Below, piece by piece: positions 1 through 9,184 of a DNA stretch of 64,000 nt (positions are counted from its first letter, which is position 1; each line of letters opens with the position of its first letter). The DNA comes from Aequitasia sp047973235 (GTDB taxonomy: Bacteria > Bacillota > Clostridia > Lachnospirales > Lachnospiraceae). The translations under genes and the position numbers were made by a program. Under the pieces are notes generated by a model. The model did no database searches, was not told where the DNA came from, and saw only the letters and a list, made by a program, of their open reading frames with translations. The stretch is from assembly GCA_047973235.1 (NCBI GenBank), contig JBKEBP010000048.1, forward strand, positions 1 to 64,000. The letters are read 5' to 3'.

Positions 1-2
1 AT

Positions 3-884
3 CTTAAAGGTGGAGATGTAGATGGTGATACTGCAAATGTTGTTTGGGAAGATGTTGATGCAAAATTGTATCAGAACTTGGAAGCATACGGATCGGTTGA
101 AGGAGTATCGATACCGGAGCCAACAAGAGATGGTTATGAATTCTTAGGTTGGACGGTATACACAGATGATGACTTCGTGATAATGCAGGAAGAGATGCCA
201 TTTATGGGTATTATTGAAAATATCACATATGATGCTAGTTGGGCGAAAAAAGAAATATACACAATCTCTTTCAACTTTAATGGTGGAAATGAGGATGGAA
301 ATACTGACATAGTTGTGTGGGAAAATGTAGATGCAAACCTTTATAAGTTTTTAGAAGAATATGCAGCAGTAGCAGGTGTTCTAGTGCCTAATACAGTAAG
401 AAATGGTTATACATTCTTAGGCTGGAAAGAGGTAGGATCAAACACATTACTTACAACTGAGGATATGGCGTTAGAGCTTATTAAGGGAAGTACTATGTAC
501 ATTGCACAATGGGAGTTAAAAACTGAAGTCACTGACCCGGACGATGGCGACGATGATGATGTCGATGACGGCGATGATGTCGACGATGGTAATGATGGCA
601 ACGATGATGTCGATGACGATGATAGTGATGATGTCGACGACGGTGATGATGTCGATGACGGCAAGGATGATGACAAAAAAGATGAGACAATTACCGGAGG
701 AAATACAAAGCAAAATGGCCAAGGTGGCTCTCGTGATTCTAAATCAGCTAAGAAGGTTGCTCAAAGTAGAGTAGCAAGTGGTGACAGTATGCAACTATTT
801 ATTTGGATACTGATTGCAGGCTTTGCAGCAGTAGTAATAGCAATGGATGTAATTGCAAAAAGAAAGAGAAATAAAGTAAAATAG
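3..884 (+). CDS. Cell-surface protein with InlB-type repeats, C-terminal part
   Basis: The frame is open from the left edge of the window, so the start and any signal peptide lie outside. Two visible repeats of about 80 residues each begin with a Gly-Gly-Asp/Asn turn, contain VVWE(D/N)VDA and end in GY(E/T)FLGW, the pattern of Listeria-Bacteroides InlB B-repeats (Flg_new). They are followed by a roughly 45-residue linker of almost pure Asp, Val and Gly, then a Ser/Gly/Lys-rich stretch, an SGDS motif, a hydrophobic segment and a basic tail (KRKRNKVK). This C-terminus resembles a wall-anchoring or membrane-retention signal, but no LPxTG is present. The Asp linker is coded with many GAC and GTC codons, so it is richer in GC than its surroundings. 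Function is probably adhesion or surface display; the ligand is unknown. Confidence 0.75.
   Translation, partial: LKGGDVDGDTANVVWEDVDAKLYQNLEAYGSVEGVSIPEPTRDGYEFLGWTVYTDDDFVIMQEEMPFMGIIENITYDASWAKKEIYTISFNFNGGNEDGNTDIVVWENVDANLYKFLEEYAAVAGVLVPNTVRNGYTFLGWKEVGSNTLLTTEDMALELIKGSTMYIAQWELKTEVTDPDDGDDDDVDDGDDVDDGNDGNDDVDDDDSDDVDDGDDVDDGKDDDKKDETITGGNTKQNGQGGSRDSKSAKKVAQSRVASGDSMQLFIWILIAGFAAVVIAMDVIAKRKRNKVK
538..675 (+). repeat. Asp/Val/Gly-coding degenerate tandem repeat
   Basis: Short units such as GATGATGTCGATGAC recur with variation throughout this stretch and encode the acidic DDVDDGDD-like linker of the surface protein. Such tracts can change length by slippage. Confidence 0.7.
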
Positions 885-902
885 AATAAAGTAATGTAGT
901 GG

Positions 903-945
903 AAAATGTCGAGTTTTTGTAAGTCAGAACTCGACATTTTCTTTT
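903..945 (+). terminator. Rho-independent terminator
   Basis: A 13-bp perfect stem (903-915 with 928-940) with a 12-nt loop is followed by CTTTT. It ends the surface-protein transcript. Confidence 0.85.
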
Positions 946-955
946 CATTTGCCAT

Positions 956-985
956 TTGATAATTTTCATGATATCTTAGTAATAT
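956..985 (+). promoter_or_regulatory. Candidate promoter of the GDSL hydrolase gene
   Basis: TTGATA (956-961) and TAATAT (980-985) are separated by 18 nt and lie 27 nt before the start codon. AGGAG precedes the ATG. Confidence 0.5.
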
Positions 986-1011
986 TCACATGAGAACTAG
1001 GAGCAAATCAG

Positions 1012-1629
1012 ATGAGAGAGATTAAAATTGCATGCATAGGTGATAGTATAACGTTTGGGTCAGGTGTCAGAGGGTTTAGATGGAAAAACTCATATCCCTC
1101 AATACTTGGCAAGATGATGGGTAAAGGAGTTAAAGTATACAATTTCGGACTATCCGGTAGGACTCTAACTTCTACAGGTGATATGCCGTATATAAAAGAA
1201 AGTAAATATAAAGAGTCACTAAGGCTTCAGGCAGGTACATATATTATCATGCTTGGGACTAACGATTCCAAGCCATACAACTGGAATGAGTCAGGATATA
1301 AAAAGGAAATAAGAGAGTTTATTCTTACATACAAAAACTTAGATAATAAGCCAAGGATAATAGTTATGCAACCCTGTAAATGCTTTCCGGTAATAGGAGG
1401 GGTAGTGTCTTTTGATATAAAGAACGAAACGGTAAAGAATAAGATAAATCCAATTATTGAAGACACTGCACGAGACCTTGATGTAGAAGTTATAGATTTG
1501 TATAACCTTACATTAGAACGACCGGACTGGTTTATAGATGGTGTACATCCTAATAAAAAGGGAAACCATGCAATTGCTGAGGCTATATGTAAAGCAATGG
1601 CTTACGGAAAGAAAAGCGCTGAGAAATAA
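1012..1629 (+). CDS. SGNH/GDSL-family hydrolase
   Basis: A 205-residue esterase of the SGNH superfamily. The N-terminus has the block I motif GDSITFG (nucleophile Ser near residue 12), the middle has the GTND motif (block III, Asn near residue 81), and the C-terminus has DGVHP (block V, Asp-x-x-His near residues 179-182). No signal peptide or transmembrane segment is visible, so the enzyme is probably cytoplasmic. Likely substrates are small acyl or acetyl esters, for example on sugars, but the sequence does not say which. It has its own promoter and a hairpin across its stop codon, so it appears monocistronic. Family assignment is firm; substrate is unknown. Confidence 0.85.
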   Translation: MREIKIACIGDSITFGSGVRGFRWKNSYPSILGKMMGKGVKVYNFGLSGRTLTSTGDMPYIKESKYKESLRLQAGTYIIMLGTNDSKPYNWNESGYKKEIREFILTYKNLDNKPRIIVMQPCKCFPVIGGVVSFDIKNETVKNKINPIIEDTARDLDVEVIDLYNLTLERPDWFIDGVHPNKKGNHAIAEAICKAMAYGKKSAEK

Positions 1630-1638
1630 TCAGCGCTT
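1614..1638 (+). terminator. Hairpin overlapping a stop codon, weak terminator
   Basis: AAGCGCTGA (1614-1622) pairs with TCAGCGCTT (1630-1638), and the TAA stop sits in the loop. The following U-tract is poor. Confidence 0.5.
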
Positions 1639-1644
1639 AAATTC

Positions 1645-1672
1645 TTGTCATTATATTGAACCGTGATATACT
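1645..1672 (+). promoter_or_regulatory. Candidate promoter of the phospholipase-like gene
   Basis: TTGTCA (1645-1650) and TATACT (1667-1672), spacing 16. Confidence 0.45.
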
Positions 1673-1709
1673 ATTATTAATGTATATTTAAGAAAATGAG
1701 GTGGTAAAA

Positions 1710-2645
1710 ATGCCGGCAGCAAGCGTACATAGAATATTTGCTGAAGATGTCAAGAAAAAACTGGATAAAGAAGTAATAAATAATCTTCCGTCTTTCGATG
1801 ATTATTTGACAGGCTGGCAAGGTCACGATGTATTAATATATCCATATTTTAAAGAAATATATCGAATAAAAACTAATGCGAAAATAGCATCAACAATTCA
1901 AAAAAATGGATTTACTAAGTTTGTGTATACCTATTTAAAACTAGCAAAAGAACATAATATGCTAATAGACGAACAGGTAAGACTTATTTTATATGGATAT
2001 ATTGGCCACCATATGTTAGATGCCTATGAACACCCACTTATAGAATATCTGTCAGATATATCGGAAGATAAAAGTACTTGGAATCATGGAAATATAGAAG
2101 CGTATTTAGACGCTTACATGTTAAAAACAAAGAGAAACATCAGTATGTATAAGTATACAATGGAAGCGGATTATAAATTCAATGTAAATATCAATCCAAA
2201 GACAATCACTCTACTCAATACAGCATTTTATAGAGTGTATAATATACATGATGTAGGTAGGAGATATGCCAAAGGCCTTTCACAATTTCATGTATTTTTA
2301 AGATTATTTCGCTACGATCCAAAAGGAAGAAAGAAGAAACTTTATATGTTTTTGGAAAAAAATATATCCTTTATGAAAGGAGTAAAGTCATTTTCTAATT
2401 ATGTGAGTGCAAAGCGAGCGCTGCCATATATGAATATAGAACACCAAGTATGGCATAACGTGGAAGATAAATTAAAAATATCTGATAAGAGCTTTTTAGA
2501 CTTGTATAATGAGGCACTAGATAAAACGGTATCATTAATAAATAAACTGGATGAAATAATAGAGTCAGGTGATGTTAATGAAACAGAGATAGCTGATTTG
2601 ATTCCAAATATTTCATCGTCATCGGGGCTTCTGGTTTGCCGGTGA
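1710..2645 (+). CDS. Zinc-dependent phospholipase C-like protein
   Basis: A protein of about 311 residues that resembles the zinc-dependent phospholipase C family seen in many clostridial genomes. The N-terminus (PAASVHRIFAED) and His/Asp-rich segments such as GWQGHD (near residue 36), GYIGHHMLDAYEHP (near 90-104) and WNHG fit a metal-binding alpha-helical fold. No signal peptide is apparent, unlike secreted clostridial alpha-toxins, so it is more likely a cytoplasmic or housekeeping relative than a toxin. GAGGTGG (1698-1704) lies 5 nt before the ATG at 1710; a GTG at 1701 is in frame but sits inside that ribosome binding site. The true substrate is unknown. Confidence 0.7.
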   Translation: MPAASVHRIFAEDVKKKLDKEVINNLPSFDDYLTGWQGHDVLIYPYFKEIYRIKTNAKIASTIQKNGFTKFVYTYLKLAKEHNMLIDEQVRLILYGYIGHHMLDAYEHPLIEYLSDISEDKSTWNHGNIEAYLDAYMLKTKRNISMYKYTMEADYKFNVNINPKTITLLNTAFYRVYNIHDVGRRYAKGLSQFHVFLRLFRYDPKGRKKKLYMFLEKNISFMKGVKSFSNYVSAKRALPYMNIEHQVWHNVEDKLKISDKSFLDLYNEALDKTVSLINKLDEIIESGDVNETEIADLIPNISSSSGLLVCR

Positions 2646-2686
2646 TGAAACTATTATATTTACAAAAAAGAAGGTGAGACAATCAT

Positions 2687-3172
2687 ATGGTGCAGAGAAT
2701 AACTCATACTTTTAGACCGGTTTATAATAGTGAATCTAGGATTTTGATTTTGGGAACGTTTCCTTCTGTCAAGTCGAGGGAGAATCACTTTTACTATGGA
2801 CACCCCAGAAATAGATTTTGGAAAGTATTAGCAGAGATATATGAGAATAAAGTTCCGGAAACAATAGAAGAAAAGAAAAACTTTTTATTTGAAAATCGTA
2901 CTGCTATTTGGGATGTGATAAAATCTTGCGACATAGTAGGGTCGAGTGATAGCTCTATCAGTAATGTTGAACCAAATGATTTATATTATATTTTAGAAAA
3001 CAGTAAGATAAATCATATCTTTGCTAATGGTGCCAAAGCACATGAGCTATATTATAAATATATTTATAATACTACAAGAATAGATGCTATTAAATTGCCG
3101 TCCACTAGCCCTGCAAATGCTTCATATAGCCTCTCAAAACTTGTTGGGGACTGGAATATAATCAGAAGCTAA
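2687..3172 (+). CDS. DNA-deoxyinosine glycosylase (uracil-DNA glycosylase superfamily)
   Basis: A 161-residue member of the UDG superfamily, most like the hypoxanthine-DNA glycosylase branch (UDG family 6). It would remove deaminated adenine from DNA to start base excision repair. The GTFPSVKSR segment near residue 24 followed by FYYGHPRNRFW matches the active-site entry of this family, and LPSTSPANA near residues 142-150 matches the late conserved loop. The ATG at 2687 follows AAGAAGGTGAG at normal spacing. It lies 41 nt after the phospholipase-like gene and may be cotranscribed with it; a strong terminator follows. Confidence 0.8.
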   Translation: MVQRITHTFRPVYNSESRILILGTFPSVKSRENHFYYGHPRNRFWKVLAEIYENKVPETIEEKKNFLFENRTAIWDVIKSCDIVGSSDSSISNVEPNDLYYILENSKINHIFANGAKAHELYYKYIYNTTRIDAIKLPSTSPANASYSLSKLVGDWNIIRS

Positions 3173-3175
3173 AGC

Positions 3176-3218
3176 AGCAAAAACCCCTTGCCTTATGGTT
3201 TGGGGGTTTCTGTTTTTA
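3176..3218 (+). terminator. Rho-independent terminator
   Basis: AAACCCC and GGGGTTT form the stem around a loop of about 15 nt, followed by CTGTTTTTA. Confidence 0.75.
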
Positions 3219-3488
3219 TTATAGTTATCTAAAGGAATGAGAGTAAAGTTTACATCTATTATGATGTAACTTTATGAGGGGGGTAGATAAATGATGTTGT
3301 TCATTAATCTATGTTTAGAGTATAGTACTTAATTATGTCCAAAATATGTTAAAAATATTAAATAGAGCATAAGATTCTTAAGGCTTTCTTACGATAGCCG
3401 ATTTCACTACTTGAACAAAATATATCAGTTATAATATGATGATAAGCATGTGAAATAAGTAGTAACATATAAGAAAGAGGGACTACCA
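3219..3488. other. Intergenic region with hairpin and 13-codon mini-ORF
   Basis: No normal gene is visible. An imperfect inverted repeat (about 3244-3274, arms TAAAGTT(T)ACATC and GATGTAACTTTA) sits just before a very strong GAGGGGGG ribosome-binding-like stretch and a 13-codon ORF, ATG at 3291 to TAA at 3330-3332. The mini-ORF could be a leader peptide for the EcsC gene or chance. The EcsC gene begins at 3489. Confidence 0.35.
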
Positions 3489-4283
3489 TTGAAGCAAATC
3501 AGAAATAGATACAAATCCGATTGGAAAAAGCAAGTGAGGAATGAAGAGCGATATTTGAGTAAAAATATTAATAGAAAGTCCTCAGCTATTGACGGATTTC
3601 TTGAGGATAAGGTTCCTGAAAAGTTGGCGGATACGTTAGAGCGCGCATTCGTCAAGGCATTTGAACTTGTCTTTACTAAAGGAACCGGCATTATAGAAAA
3701 AACATATGATAAAGAAGCCATTTCACAGGACTACGATAATAATCGCAATGCTTTGGATGAAAAGAAAACGAAAAAAACCATGAAGGCATTTAGTAAAAAG
3801 GTGGGCAACAAAAGTGCCATTAACACCGCCATATCAGGTGCTGCAGGCCTTGGAATGGGGGTACTTGGAATTGGACTGCCTGATATTCCTATATTTGTTG
3901 GACTTATGTTAAAAAATATATATGAAATTGCATTGAACTATGGCTTTACATATGAAGAACCGGAAGAGCAGTATTTTATATTGCTAATTATTAGAGGAGC
4001 ACTTTTAAGTGGAGATGAGCTATTGCAAACAGACCAAAAAATTAATAATTATATAGATTCAAAGACTCATGACGATACTTTACAAAACAAACAGGATCAA
4101 ATTAAATTAACTGCAACTACATTGTCGGAAGAATTACTATACATGAAGTTTCTACAAGGGATTCCCATTGTTGGAGTAGTGGGAGGAATTTCAGACACAA
4201 TATATATGAATAGGGTATCCGGTTATGCCAAGTTAAAGTATAAGCGAAGATTCTTAAAGTGTGCTATTATACAAGAAAACTAA
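3489..4283 (+). CDS. EcsC-family protein
   Basis: A 264-residue protein with the features of the EcsC family: a charged N-terminal half and a hydrophobic Gly-rich core near residues 112-140 (AAGLGMGVLGIGLPDIPIF) that is probably membrane-associated, followed by YGFTYEEPEEQ. The family is named after a B. subtilis gene beside an ABC transporter, but its biochemical role is not established. Initiation appears to be at TTG (3489), because AAGAGGG lies about 7 nt upstream and no ATG fits. The AI-2E-type transporter gene follows after 19 nt, suggesting one transcript. Confidence 0.75.
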   Translation: MKQIRNRYKSDWKKQVRNEERYLSKNINRKSSAIDGFLEDKVPEKLADTLERAFVKAFELVFTKGTGIIEKTYDKEAISQDYDNNRNALDEKKTKKTMKAFSKKVGNKSAINTAISGAAGLGMGVLGIGLPDIPIFVGLMLKNIYEIALNYGFTYEEPEEQYFILLIIRGALLSGDELLQTDQKINNYIDSKTHDDTLQNKQDQIKLTATTLSEELLYMKFLQGIPIVGVVGGISDTIYMNRVSGYAKLKYKRRFLKCAIIQEN

Positions 4284-4302
4284 ATTGATAAGGATGTAGA
4301 TT

Positions 4303-5454
4303 ATGGAATTAAACAAAGAAAACATGAAACGTATACGAGAAATAATACTATATATTGCAATTCTCGTATTATGTATTTGGAAATATGAAATGTTGTTTGA
4401 GGTGCTTAAGTATGTTATAGGAATTATTTTTCCATTTATAATTGGTAGTGCTATTGCATTTGTTTTAAATGTGCCTCTTTCGTTTTTGCAGAAACATCTA
4501 TTTCCCGAGAAAAAAGTCGAAAATAAAAAAATGATAAAAAAGTTAGCCAGACCAATATGTTTGATAATTCTATTACTAATATTGATTGCAGTTATTGTAT
4601 TAGTAGTTATGGTTGTAATTCCACAACTTGCAGATTCACTGAACCAGCTGGCAGTTTCTATTGGAGAGGTTGTACCAAAAGCAATAACATGGGCTGAGAA
4701 TCTATTCAAACATAATCAGGAAGCACTTAACTACATTAAAGGTCTTGAGTTTAACTGGTCTAAAGTAGCAGATTGGGCAATCGGATTGCCGGACGGCGGA
4801 ATAAGTATGGTTCTAAATTCTACGTTTACTGTTGCAAAAAACTTAATCAACGGAGTTACTACCTTTGCAATAGCTTTTATATTTGCAATATATGTTTTAC
4901 TGCAAAAGGAAAAACTTGGACGACAATCAAGCAAGGTTCTATATGCATATACGAAAGATAAGATTGCTGATAAGATCATGTCGATTTTTTCACTTACGTA
5001 TCAAGCATTTTCAAATTTTCTTACGGGGCAATGTTTAGAAGCACTAATTCTAGGGACTATGTTTTTCATTACAATGTCTGTACTAAGATTCCCGTATGCA
5101 CTTTTGGTTGCATTGGTAATTACGGTTACAGCTATGATTCCGATATTCGGAGCATTTATAGGCTGTGCAATAGGCGTTTTCCTGATGCTAATGGTAAATC
5201 CGATGCAAGCTTTAGGTTTCCTCGTACTATTTCTAGTACTTCAGCAAATAGAGGGAAATCTTATTTACCCTCATGTCGTAGGTCATTCTGTCGGGTTACC
5301 ATCTATATGGGTTCTCGTAGCTGTAACTATAGGAGCAAATCTAATGGGAATTTTGGGAATGTTAATTTTCATTCCGATAGTGTCAGTAGTGTATACCTTA
5401 TTAAGGGAATCGGTCAGCTATAGACTAAAGATTAAAGAAAAAGGAAAGCAATAG
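4303..5454 (+). CDS. AI-2E family transporter
   Basis: A 383-residue polytopic membrane protein of the AI-2E/PerM family. Hydrophobic segments cluster at about residues 10-55 and 85-110, and the C-terminal half (about 185-370) has several more with PIFGAFIG and QQIEGNLIYPHVVG, motifs typical of this family. Members have been linked to autoinducer-2 export or to cation/proton antiport, so the annotated name says little about the substrate. It sits 19 nt after EcsC. No terminator is evident before the metG promoter. Confidence 0.85.
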   Translation: MELNKENMKRIREIILYIAILVLCIWKYEMLFEVLKYVIGIIFPFIIGSAIAFVLNVPLSFLQKHLFPEKKVENKKMIKKLARPICLIILLLILIAVIVLVVMVVIPQLADSLNQLAVSIGEVVPKAITWAENLFKHNQEALNYIKGLEFNWSKVADWAIGLPDGGISMVLNSTFTVAKNLINGVTTFAIAFIFAIYVLLQKEKLGRQSSKVLYAYTKDKIADKIMSIFSLTYQAFSNFLTGQCLEALILGTMFFITMSVLRFPYALLVALVITVTAMIPIFGAFIGCAIGVFLMLMVNPMQALGFLVLFLVLQQIEGNLIYPHVVGHSVGLPSIWVLVAVTIGANLMGILGMLIFIPIVSVVYTLLRESVSYRLKIKEKGKQ

Positions 5455-5479
5455 ACAGCTATAATGAGTCCCGTTTAAT

Positions 5480-5508
5480 TTGCATAACCCCTTATTTTTT
5501 GCTATAAT
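5480..5508 (+). promoter_or_regulatory. Promoter of metG
   Basis: TTGCAT (5480-5485) and TATAAT (5503-5508) with 17-nt spacing, close to the sigma-A consensus. Confidence 0.75.
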
Positions 5509-5544
5509 AATCGATACGGATTAATTAGTAAAGGACTGATAAAA

Positions 5545-7470
5545 ATGGAAAAACAAAACTATTATATTACAACTGCCATAGCGTATACATCGGGCAAACC
5601 ACATATTGGAAACACATATGAAATTATTCTCGCAGATGCCATTGCAAGATACAAAAGAAATAAAGGATATAATGTATTCTTTCAGACAGGAACGGACGAG
5701 CACGGTCAGAAAATTGAGATGAAGGCAAATGAAATCGGAGTTACACCTCAAGAGTATGTTGATAAGGTTGCCGGCGAGGTTAAACGAATCTGGGATCTTA
5801 TGGATACGTCTTATGATAAGTTCATTAGAACAACTGATAATTACCATGAGAAGCAGGTTCAGAAGATTTTCAAAAGGCTTTTTGACCAAGGTGATATATA
5901 CATGGGCTACTATGAAGGAATGTACTGTACAGCGTGTGAATCTTTCTTTACGGAATCACAACTTGTAGATGGGAAATGTCCGGATTGTGGTGGACCTGTT
6001 TATCCTGCAGAAGAAGAGGCGTATTTCTTTAAAATGAGTAAGTACGCAGATAGACTAATAGAACATATCAATAGCCATCCCGAATTCATACAACCGGTAT
6101 CAAGAAAGAATGAAATGATGAATAATTTCTTATTACCGGGATTACAGGATTTATGTGTTTCCAGAACATCTTTTACGTGGGGAATACCGGTAGACTTTGC
6201 GCCGAAACATGTCGTATACGTGTGGCTGGATGCACTAACAAACTATATAACAGGAATAGGGTATGACTGTGATGGGAGTTCGACAGAACAGTTCAAGGAG
6301 CTGTGGCCTGCAGATTTACACCTTATAGGAAAAGACATTATCAGATTTCATACGATATATTGGCCGATTTTCTTAATGGCGCTTGATTTACCACTACCCA
6401 AGCAGATATTTGGACATCCGTGGCTACTTCAAGGCGAGGGCAAGATGAGTAAGTCAAAGGGAAATGTATTGTATGCGGACGACTTGGTGAACTTCTTTGG
6501 GGTAGATGCTGTTCGTTATTTCGTATTACATGAAATGCCATTTGATAATGATGGAGTCATTACTTGGGAGCTTATGGTTGAGAGAATAAATTCCGATCTT
6601 GCCAATACATTAGGCAATCTGGTTAACCGTACTATTACTATGACAAATAAATACTTTGATGGGTGTGTGACGGATAAAGGTGTTACAGAACCTGTTGATG
6701 ATGAGTTAAAAGCGATAGTAACCGGTGCGGATGCAAAGATTGATGAGAAGATGGATGTTCTTAGAGTTGCAGATGCGATAACGGAAATATTTACTTTGTT
6801 TAAAAGATGCAATAAATATATTGATGAAACAATGCCTTGGGTACTTGCTAAAGATGAAGCTAAGAGAGATAGGCTAGAGACTGTATTATTTAATCTGCTT
6901 AGTAGTATTAAGACAGGGGCGAAGCTGTTAGAACCATTTATGCCTGAAACATCTGATAAGATACTAGCTCAGGTGGGTACAGATAAAGTCACAGAAAATC
7001 CTGAGATATTATTTGCGCGACTTGATATAGAAGAAGTATTAAAAAAAGCAGAAGAACTAAATCTTATAAAATCGAATACATCAGAAGAGGAATCGCAATG
7101 CGATACAGAAGGAGACTCGGAAGTTATCGACATTGAAGCAAAGGATGAAATAACGTTTGAGGATTTCGGGAAGATGCAGTTTCAGGTAGGAAAGGTATTG
7201 TCTTGTGAGGAAGTGCCTAAGTCGAAGAAATTACTATGTTCACAAGTACAGGTAGGCAGCAGAAAATTACAGATAGTATCAGGAATCAAGTCTAGCTATA
7301 GTGCTGAGGAAATGGTAGGCAAGAAGGTAATGGTTCTCGTAAATCTAAAGCCGGCTAAGTTGGCAGGTGTTTTATCTGAGGGGATGTTACTCTGTGCCGA
7401 GGATAATAATGGCAAATTTGTACTCCTTAAACCGGAAAGTGATGTTACAACAGGAGCTGAAATTAGTTAG
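5545..7470 (+). CDS. metG: Methionyl-tRNA synthetase
   Basis: A 641-residue class I synthetase that charges tRNA-Met. Seen in order: the HIGH-type signature HIGN (residues 20-23), a zinc knuckle with Cys 128, 131, 145 and 148, KMSKS (300-304), the anticodon-binding helical domain, an acidic linker near 510-530, and a C-terminal OB-fold tRNA-binding domain (about 535-641) of the type that mediates dimerisation. AAAGGA precedes the ATG at 5545. tatD and rsmA follow at short spacing, a common Firmicute order. Confidence 0.97.
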   Translation: MEKQNYYITTAIAYTSGKPHIGNTYEIILADAIARYKRNKGYNVFFQTGTDEHGQKIEMKANEIGVTPQEYVDKVAGEVKRIWDLMDTSYDKFIRTTDNYHEKQVQKIFKRLFDQGDIYMGYYEGMYCTACESFFTESQLVDGKCPDCGGPVYPAEEEAYFFKMSKYADRLIEHINSHPEFIQPVSRKNEMMNNFLLPGLQDLCVSRTSFTWGIPVDFAPKHVVYVWLDALTNYITGIGYDCDGSSTEQFKELWPADLHLIGKDIIRFHTIYWPIFLMALDLPLPKQIFGHPWLLQGEGKMSKSKGNVLYADDLVNFFGVDAVRYFVLHEMPFDNDGVITWELMVERINSDLANTLGNLVNRTITMTNKYFDGCVTDKGVTEPVDDELKAIVTGADAKIDEKMDVLRVADAITEIFTLFKRCNKYIDETMPWVLAKDEAKRDRLETVLFNLLSSIKTGAKLLEPFMPETSDKILAQVGTDKVTENPEILFARLDIEEVLKKAEELNLIKSNTSEEESQCDTEGDSEVIDIEAKDEITFEDFGKMQFQVGKVLSCEEVPKSKKLLCSQVQVGSRKLQIVSGIKSSYSAEEMVGKKVMVLVNLKPAKLAGVLSEGMLLCAEDNNGKFVLLKPESDVTTGAEIS

Positions 7471-7479
7471 GAGAGCACA

Positions 7480-8247
7480 ATGATATTTGACACACATGCT
7501 CACTATGATGATGAGCAGTTTGACAACGATAGAGAAGAACTTCTTCTTTCTATGGAGTCTAATGGTGTAGGAGGCATAGTTAATATAGCGGCTTCCTACA
7601 CTTCTTGTATAAGCAGTGCTAAGCTTGCAAATAGCTATCCCTTTATATATGCGGCAGTAGGAACACATCCGGATGAAATAGGAGAGCTAAACGATGACAA
7701 CTACCGGGAAGTTTTGAAGTTATATGATGATAAACGAGTGGTTGCAGTTGGAGAGATTGGTCTGGATTACTATTGGGAGACTCATCCCCATGAGCTACAA
7801 AAACAATGGTTTATAAGACAGATAGAAGAGGCAAAGATAAGAAATCTGCCAATAGTCGTTCATAGCAGAGATGCGGCAGCAGATACGCTTGATATTATTA
7901 AAGAATATGGACAAGAAACAGATGGTGTAATGCACGCATTTTCATATTCAGTTGAGCTTGCTCGTGAATATGTTAAGATGGGATATTACTTGGGTATAGG
8001 TGGAGTAGTGACTTTTAAAAATGGTAAGAAGTTAAAAGAAGTCGTAGCGGATATTCCTATAGAGCATTTGGTTCTTGAAACCGATTGCCCCTACCTAAGC
8101 CCTGAACCATTTAGAGGAAAGCGAAATTCATCTATCAATCTAAAATATGTAGTAGACGAAATAGCAAATATCAAGAATATAAGTAGAGAAGATGTAATTA
8201 GAATAACAAATGAGAATGCTAAAAGACTATACAAACTTACGATTTAA
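7480..8247 (+). CDS. tatD: TatD-family metal-dependent hydrolase
   Basis: A 255-residue TIM-barrel metallohydrolase, probably a 3'-5' exo/deoxyribonuclease of the TatD/YcfH group. Metal-binding motifs visible are DTHAHYDD at residues 4-11, GEIGLDYYW near 90, VVHSRDA near 127, MHAFS near 148 and ETDCPYLSP near 200. It starts 9 nt after the metG stop and is followed closely by rsmA, so the three are likely cotranscribed. The family is certain; the physiological substrate (DNA repair or tRNA/RNA trimming) is not. Confidence 0.92.
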   Translation: MIFDTHAHYDDEQFDNDREELLLSMESNGVGGIVNIAASYTSCISSAKLANSYPFIYAAVGTHPDEIGELNDDNYREVLKLYDDKRVVAVGEIGLDYYWETHPHELQKQWFIRQIEEAKIRNLPIVVHSRDAAADTLDIIKEYGQETDGVMHAFSYSVELAREYVKMGYYLGIGGVVTFKNGKKLKEVVADIPIEHLVLETDCPYLSPEPFRGKRNSSINLKYVVDEIANIKNISREDVIRITNENAKRLYKLTI

Positions 8248-8264
8248 AGAAATGGGAGATTTAG

Positions 8265-9155
8265 ATGAGTAAAGCAACTCTGGGAAGCCCCGCGAATACA
8301 ATAGCTGTACTAAAGAAATACGACTTTGTATTCCAAAAAAAATACGGACAAAATTTTTTGATAGATACACATGTACTTGATAAAATCATAGTAGGAGCTG
8401 CAGTTTCGAAGAATGACACAGTAATTGAAATAGGCCCGGGCATAGGAACCCTAACACAATATTTGGCTGAAAATGCACATAAGGTAATTGCGATAGAAAT
8501 AGATAAAATGCTTATACCGGTACTGGAAGATACACTATCAGAATACGATAATGTTTCCATTATTAACCAAGATGTGCTAAAATTAGATTTACGTAGCCTT
8601 ATTGATAAGGAAAATGATGGGAAACCTGTCAAGGTAGTAGCAAACCTTCCTTACTATATAACTACCCCAATAATCATGGGATTATTTGAAAATAATATAC
8701 CGCTTGATAGTGTTACTGTAATGGTTCAAAAGGAAGTAGCACAAAGAATAAAGAGTGGACCGGGCAGCAAAGAGTATGGAGCATTGTCTTTAGCAGTCCA
8801 ATATTATGCAGAGCCTTATATCGTAGCGAACGTTCCGCCCAATTGCTTTATGCCAAGACCTAAGGTGGGATCATCTGTCATTCGACTAACGCGTCACGAA
8901 AATTCTCCAATAAGTGTTAATAATGAAAAGCTTATGTTCGATATTATTCGAGCTTCATTTAATCAACGCAGAAAGACGTTATTAAATGGATTAAATAATT
9001 CTCCGAATATCACTGTATCTAAAGAGGAGATTATAGAAGAAATAGCTAAACTTGGACGAGGGGAAAGTATTAGAGGAGAGGCGCTAACACTTGAAGAGTT
9101 TGCTATGTTGGCGAACTATATAGATGGTAGTAACAACAAAGAGTTGTATACATAG
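8265..9155 (+). CDS. rsmA: 16S rRNA dimethyladenosine transferase
   Basis: A 296-residue methyltransferase (KsgA) that dimethylates two adjacent adenines in helix 45 of 16S rRNA during small-subunit maturation. It shows KKYGQNFL near residue 26, the SAM-binding loop EIGPGIGTLT (55-64), and the catalytic NLPYYITTP near 128, the expected order for RsmA. The C-terminal helical domain is full length. GGGAG lies 8 nt before the ATG. It ends the metG-tatD-rsmA group; the citrate synthase gene begins 29 nt later and may share the transcript. Confidence 0.95.
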   Translation: MSKATLGSPANTIAVLKKYDFVFQKKYGQNFLIDTHVLDKIIVGAAVSKNDTVIEIGPGIGTLTQYLAENAHKVIAIEIDKMLIPVLEDTLSEYDNVSIINQDVLKLDLRSLIDKENDGKPVKVVANLPYYITTPIIMGLFENNIPLDSVTVMVQKEVAQRIKSGPGSKEYGALSLAVQYYAEPYIVANVPPNCFMPRPKVGSSVIRLTRHENSPISVNNEKLMFDIIRASFNQRRKTLLNGLNNSPNITVSKEEIIEEIAKLGRGESIRGEALTLEEFAMLANYIDGSNNKELYT

Positions 9156-9184
9156 AAAAGTTTTACAGAAAGTGAGGATAAACT

